The notes below the pieces were generated by a model. It was not told where the DNA came from and searched no databases. It worked only from the letters and a program-made list of their open reading frames with translations. A program made the translations under genes and the position numbers. A DNA stretch of 64,000 bases from Blasia pusilla (taxonomy: Eukaryota; Marchantiophyta; Marchantiopsida; Blasiales): positions 36,208,001-36,272,000 of the forward strand of contig CM114271.1 of the NCBI GenBank assembly GCA_050084515.1. Direction: 5' to 3'. Positions 60,655 to 64,000 of the stretch are shown here, piece by piece. The first letter of the stretch is position 1, and the number at the start of each line of letters is the position of its first letter.

Positions 60655-61047
60655 TTATGCTTGTAATTTTAGCTTGACTTGTTGTACTATATCCTCAGTA
60701 CTCCCAGTAATCAAGATATTGTCAACATACAACACAATGATATCCGTATGATCTTTTCCTCTCAAGACATATAATGAGGAGTCAGAATCACATACCCTTA
60801 CATCCAACTCTTGTAGGACGTATGTAATCTTGCAATACCAAGCTCTTGGAGCTTCTTTGAGCCCGTATAGAGATTTCTTCAACCTGCATACGCGAAATGG
60901 AAACTCGGGAAGCTCATATCCAGTTGATTGAGTCATATAAAACTCCTCATATAGATCTCCATTCAAGAAGGCATTCTTGACGTCCATGTAAAGTAATCTC
61001 CACTTTTTACTTACTACAACTGCAACCATTGTTCTCATAGTCGCCAT
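60655..61047 (-). pseudogene. Copia reverse transcriptase fragment
   Basis: 130-aa frame with M-D-V-K-N-A-F-L-N-G-D-L (the first catalytic Asp block of copia RT), L-Y-G-L-K-E-A-P-R-A-W, and Y-V-D-N-I-L-I-T-G. The last is normally Y-V-D-D, so the second catalytic Asp is Asn. Frameshifts and stops bound it on both sides. Polymerase activity is not expected. Confidence 0.8.
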
Positions 61048-61672
61048 CTTTGTAATAGGGCTAAATATTTCCTCATAATCGATGCCATATTATTGTGCAT
61101 AGCCCTTAGCCACCAATCTTGCTTTGTACCTGTTAACTGCACCATCTAAATTGCGCTTGATTTTGTAAACCTATTTACAACCAATAGCTTCCTTACCGGA
61201 AGGTATATCAACCATCTCCTAGGTCTGTTGATGTCTTAATACAACAAGCTCTTCCTCCACAACTTCAATCCATTCAACTTTCCTTGCGACACATCATATA
61301 TGCATGTTATGTCGCAAGAAAACCTTCATTTATGAATCTATGAATAGGATGTGTGACTCGATTTGATCTAAAAAGTTATTGTTCAAAGATAGATGCCTCT
61401 CACACTTGACTCGAGCTCTAACTAGTGTCAACACACTGAATATGTACTCTTCTTGTCCATGAACTCATACATTTAACTGAAGAATCTATGACCTCTCCTA
61501 ATCCTATACTAGTGCTTAGAGAATCTGAAGGCAATATCTGTTGGTTTACAATCATATTCTCTCCCTCAATAGACGAGTTTAGATATGGAATAGGCTCAGA
61601 TGGAGCATACCATGACTTTAGTTTATGAAAGATAATATCGCGACTAATAATAAGCTACTTAGAGGATGGAAT

Positions 61673-61988
61673 TTAGCACTTATATCCCTTAGTTCCATCA
61701 GCGTAGCCAATGAATAAACATCGTAGGAAATTCACTTGACGTTGGATGCCATTCTGACGTAAATAGTCATCAAACTCTGTTGAAAGATATTCTCCTCCTC
61801 CATAACAACGCAATTTCAGAATATGTTCTCCAGTCTGCTTCTCTACTAGAACTCTTAATGTTTGGAACACTGAGAATACCTCTGACTTGGCTTTCACAAA
61901 GTATACCCATATCTAGAGAAGTCATCAATAAATGAAACAAAGTATTGGCAACCACTAAGGCTATGTTGTGATGTTGTCTATACATCAT
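61673..61988 (-). pseudogene. Copia integrase fragment with internal deletion
   Basis: Reads K-S-E-V-F-S-V-F-Q-T-L, G-G-G-E-Y-L-S-T-E-F (where most copia integrases have D-N-G-G-E-Y) and then jumps from Q-N-G-I-Q-R-Q-V directly to C-L-F-I-G-Y-A-D-G. In intact elements about 100 residues lie between these blocks, including the third catalytic acidic residue of the D-D-E triad. The integrase core is therefore deleted. Confidence 0.7.
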
Positions 61989-62111
61989 TGTGGATTAACT
62001 CCAATATCTTGGATGATCTTCTATCTTGCTTTTGAAAAGAAAATCTAACTTGTTTTCCAAATTGGCAGCAGGACATACCTCTAATGTAGCAGGGCTCGCT
62101 AATTTAGGAAG

Positions 62112-62705
62112 TCATATTACTATATTAGATGATAAAAGACTATGTAATCTTTGAAGATTCATATGTCTAATTCTCTTATGCCAGACATTTAGATCTGTGA
62201 CTTGTTGGTCGGTTAGACCATACATTGCTGTTTGAATCTCTAGCATAGAAACATCTAATTTGAACATTGTGCCAGATCTAGTTCCTTTGGCTATCGCAGT
62301 CTGGTCATCCATTGTTTTAATGAAACAACCATCTATGTTAAACTTCACTTGATAACCCTGTTCTTCTATTTGTTCTACAGAGATCAAGTTTCTTGCAATG
62401 GTAGGAACATAGAGAACATTTCCAAGAGCACAAAGACCATCTGATGCTATTGGAACTTTACTGGTATGCGTGATATGATGGTGAGTGTCATCTCTTGTGA
62501 GCACAATTGCAGGATCTTTCTCTAGCTCCATACTACTCAACCATTTAGCTTGAAAGGTCATGTGATTTGATGCACCACAGTCAATATACCAATTTGTTTT
62601 CGAGTCTTTCTTGACCATTGCTCCCATATGATAAGTCATCACCAAGAGATACTCAGTTTGTGAATGTTGTTGTTCTTGGTACTGTCCTTGGTGTTGTTGC
62701 TCCAC
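62112..62705 (-). pseudogene. Copia protease and gag-pre-integrase region
   Basis: W-Y-I-D-C-G-A-S-N-H-M-T near residue 40 is the copia protease active-site block (usual D-S-G-A-S, here D-C-G-A-S). N-V-L-Y-V-P and N-L-I-S-V follow. The later W-H-K-R-I-R-H-M-N is the gag-pre-integrase motif. The frame is open over 197 codons, but neighbours are frameshifted. Confidence 0.75.
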
Positions 62706-62726
62706 ATAGTTTTTTTGTTGTAAGGC

Positions 62727-63610
62727 TCATATTCTCATATCTGCCTTCTTCTTGAAGCAAAATTTTGCATAGTGATCCTTTATCCCATAGTATTTGTAAG
62801 ATCCAAGGACTCTCTGTTGTTGACCTTGATCCCAATGGTTTCCACCATGACCACCTTGTGATTGTGTCTGGTACTGATTCGTAGTTGATTGAGTGACATT
62901 GTATTGAGTGCCTCTTCCTCCATATCTTTGATATCCATCACGACCACCAAAGCTTCTACCACGACCCCTACCTCTATTTGATCCACAACCTGCAAATAGC
63001 GCATTCTCTTGTAGGCTAGACAAGCTACCACTGCCTACTAGGCACATCTCTTCACTGATTAATAGTGGGACTTACTCTTGAAAGATTGGATACTTCTCTC
63101 TCAAATAAATAGAGGTCTCAAAGGATTTATAATCCTTTGGAAGGCCTTAAAGAGTGAAAAAAATCATATCATCATCTTCCATTATCACTCCAATGCTATT
63201 CAATTGATCAACAATATGTCAGATGCTCAAAATATAATCATTGATGCTCTACGATCCTTTCCTCACTTCGTTCAATTATTGTTTCATTTGAAGATTTTAG
63301 CCTTCTTAGATCTCTGGAACAGCTTTTCCAATGCATCCGAGGCTTCTTTTGGAGTATCAAAATCTTGAATATAACCTATCATTGGTGAACTCATCGTTAT
63401 TGAAATGTAGTGGATTACTTGCCTTGCACGTTTGTTCCAAGCGCGAACATTCAAGTTTGTTGAGTGACCTTCTAGCTTGGCCTCATCTCCTGTGACAAGC
63501 TCCCATAGTTCTTGACCCATGCAAAATTTTTTCAAACAAAACTTCTAAACATTGTAATTCTGCTTATCTAGCTTCTCGCTTTTGATTGTTGTTGAGGAAC
63601 ACTCCAAAAC
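62727..63610 (-). pseudogene. Copia gag with degenerate zinc knuckle
   Basis: Gag starts near 63610 with S-E-K-L-D-K-Q-N-Y and continues as E-L-W-E-L-V-T-G-D-E and D-T-P-K-E-A-S-D-A-L-E-K-L-F. Stops occur between. The zinc knuckle (63047-62727 frame) follows a Gly/Arg-rich stretch and reads Y-K-Y-Y-G-I-K-D-H-Y-A-K-F-C, so the first two Cys of C-x2-C-x4-H-x4-C are Tyr. RNA packaging function would be lost. Confidence 0.7.
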
Positions 63611-64000
63611 AAACGATTTCACTCACAAAAACGTAATTTCAGATTCCCCACTGCTCCAATTGAAGCATAGACCGCACCTACATAGAAATCGACCTAAAAT
63701 TTGCCAAAATTGATCAATTGTATGAAAGAACTAGTCGACATTGGCCCATAGAGAGCAAACTGCACAACTTTTCTTCACTAATTGCACTTTCTTACAGTGA
63801 AACTACTACTGCATGAACTCAGAATGTCATAATCAAGCGATTTTGGATACGTTGGAAAGCTCTCGACGAGCTCTAGAAGATGGATTTTAAAGACTTTGAC
63901 ATCATTTTGACATATACGGACCCAAATGGCTAAATCGACCGGGAAAGCCCTCAAAAATGCCTCCAAAGTTTTATCATCGTCAAGGCTCCACCTAAAATCT

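Larger units (their letters stand above)
57244..64000 (-). mobile_element. Ty1/copia retrotransposon, truncated by window end, decayed, with two nested solo LTRs
   Basis: Minus-strand gene order gag (63.6-63.28), zinc knuckle (about 62.75), protease and gag-pre-integrase (62.7-62.1), integrase (61.9-61.6), reverse transcriptase (61.2-60.2) and RNase H tail (60.2-57.57), then polypurine tract and 3' LTR. That is the copia order. Between the gag start and the window end is leader sequence. Two solo LTRs (57650-58834 and 58897-59915) interrupt the RNase H tail. Remove them and one copy of each 5-bp duplication, and the frame resumes. Confidence 0.85.

Noticed and set aside
1-64000. CRISPR arrays, operons, bacterial promoters or phage genes
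   Set aside because: Nothing of the kind is present. Introns, plant gene families and retroelements show that this is plant nuclear DNA.

Overview
The window reads as nuclear DNA of a land plant, most likely a bryophyte (a moss is my best guess). The evidence is GT-AG spliced genes, a plant UDP-glycosyltransferase with a complete PSPG box, a WAT1/UMAMIT-type transporter exon, and a nuclear gene for organellar ribosomal protein bS16. The gag-like and aspartic-protease-like transposon fragments also resemble families I know from moss gene sets. I see no bacterial, plastid or mitochondrial genome organisation. Genus cannot be fixed from the sequence alone.

Only two genes look intact. One is bS16 (23642-24590, plus, three exons, 107 aa). 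The other is a family-1 UDP-glycosyltransferase (38948-36824, minus, four exons, 473 aa). A final-exon fragment of a WAT1-like transporter lies at 35271-35083 (minus). These sit in two low-repeat islands, about 23.0-29.8 kb and 34.7-39.8 kb. A third low-repeat stretch (49.7-51.9 kb) shows no gene I recognise.

The rest is decayed, nested transposable elements. From 1 to 10.23 kb is the right part of a CACTA (En/Spm) element: a broken accessory transposase gene on the plus strand, TGACT-rich subterminal repeats, and a right terminus ending in TTTTTTCTAGTG. A minus-strand gypsy-like gag plus LTR/leader sequence interrupts its subterminal zone. From 10.4 to about 15.6 kb lies a decayed autonomous Helitron with a HUH Rep domain and a Pif1-like helicase, and extra exon-like pieces follow. 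At 30.6-33.5 kb are a retroelement protease remnant and a hAT/ZNF862-like transposase pseudogene. A gypsy gag remnant lies at 46.9-47.4 kb. A kinase-like pseudogene (54.4-57.2 kb, minus) was hit by a Ty1/copia element (57.24 kb to beyond the window end), and that copia element was hit by two solo LTRs with perfect 5-bp target duplications.

Four dispersed repeat families tie distant parts of the window together: an LTR family at 19.0, 42.4 and 58.9 kb; a second at 31.4, 41.5 and 53.7 kb; a third at 7.2 and 47.4 kb; and a hairpin-bearing element end at 34.6, 40.6 and 52.7 kb. Five perfect short-loop inverted duplications (stems 14-27 bp), plus a 77-bp inverted duplication at 2.3-2.7 kb, suggest repeated template-switch events. 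No CRISPR array, rRNA or convincing intact tRNA gene is present.
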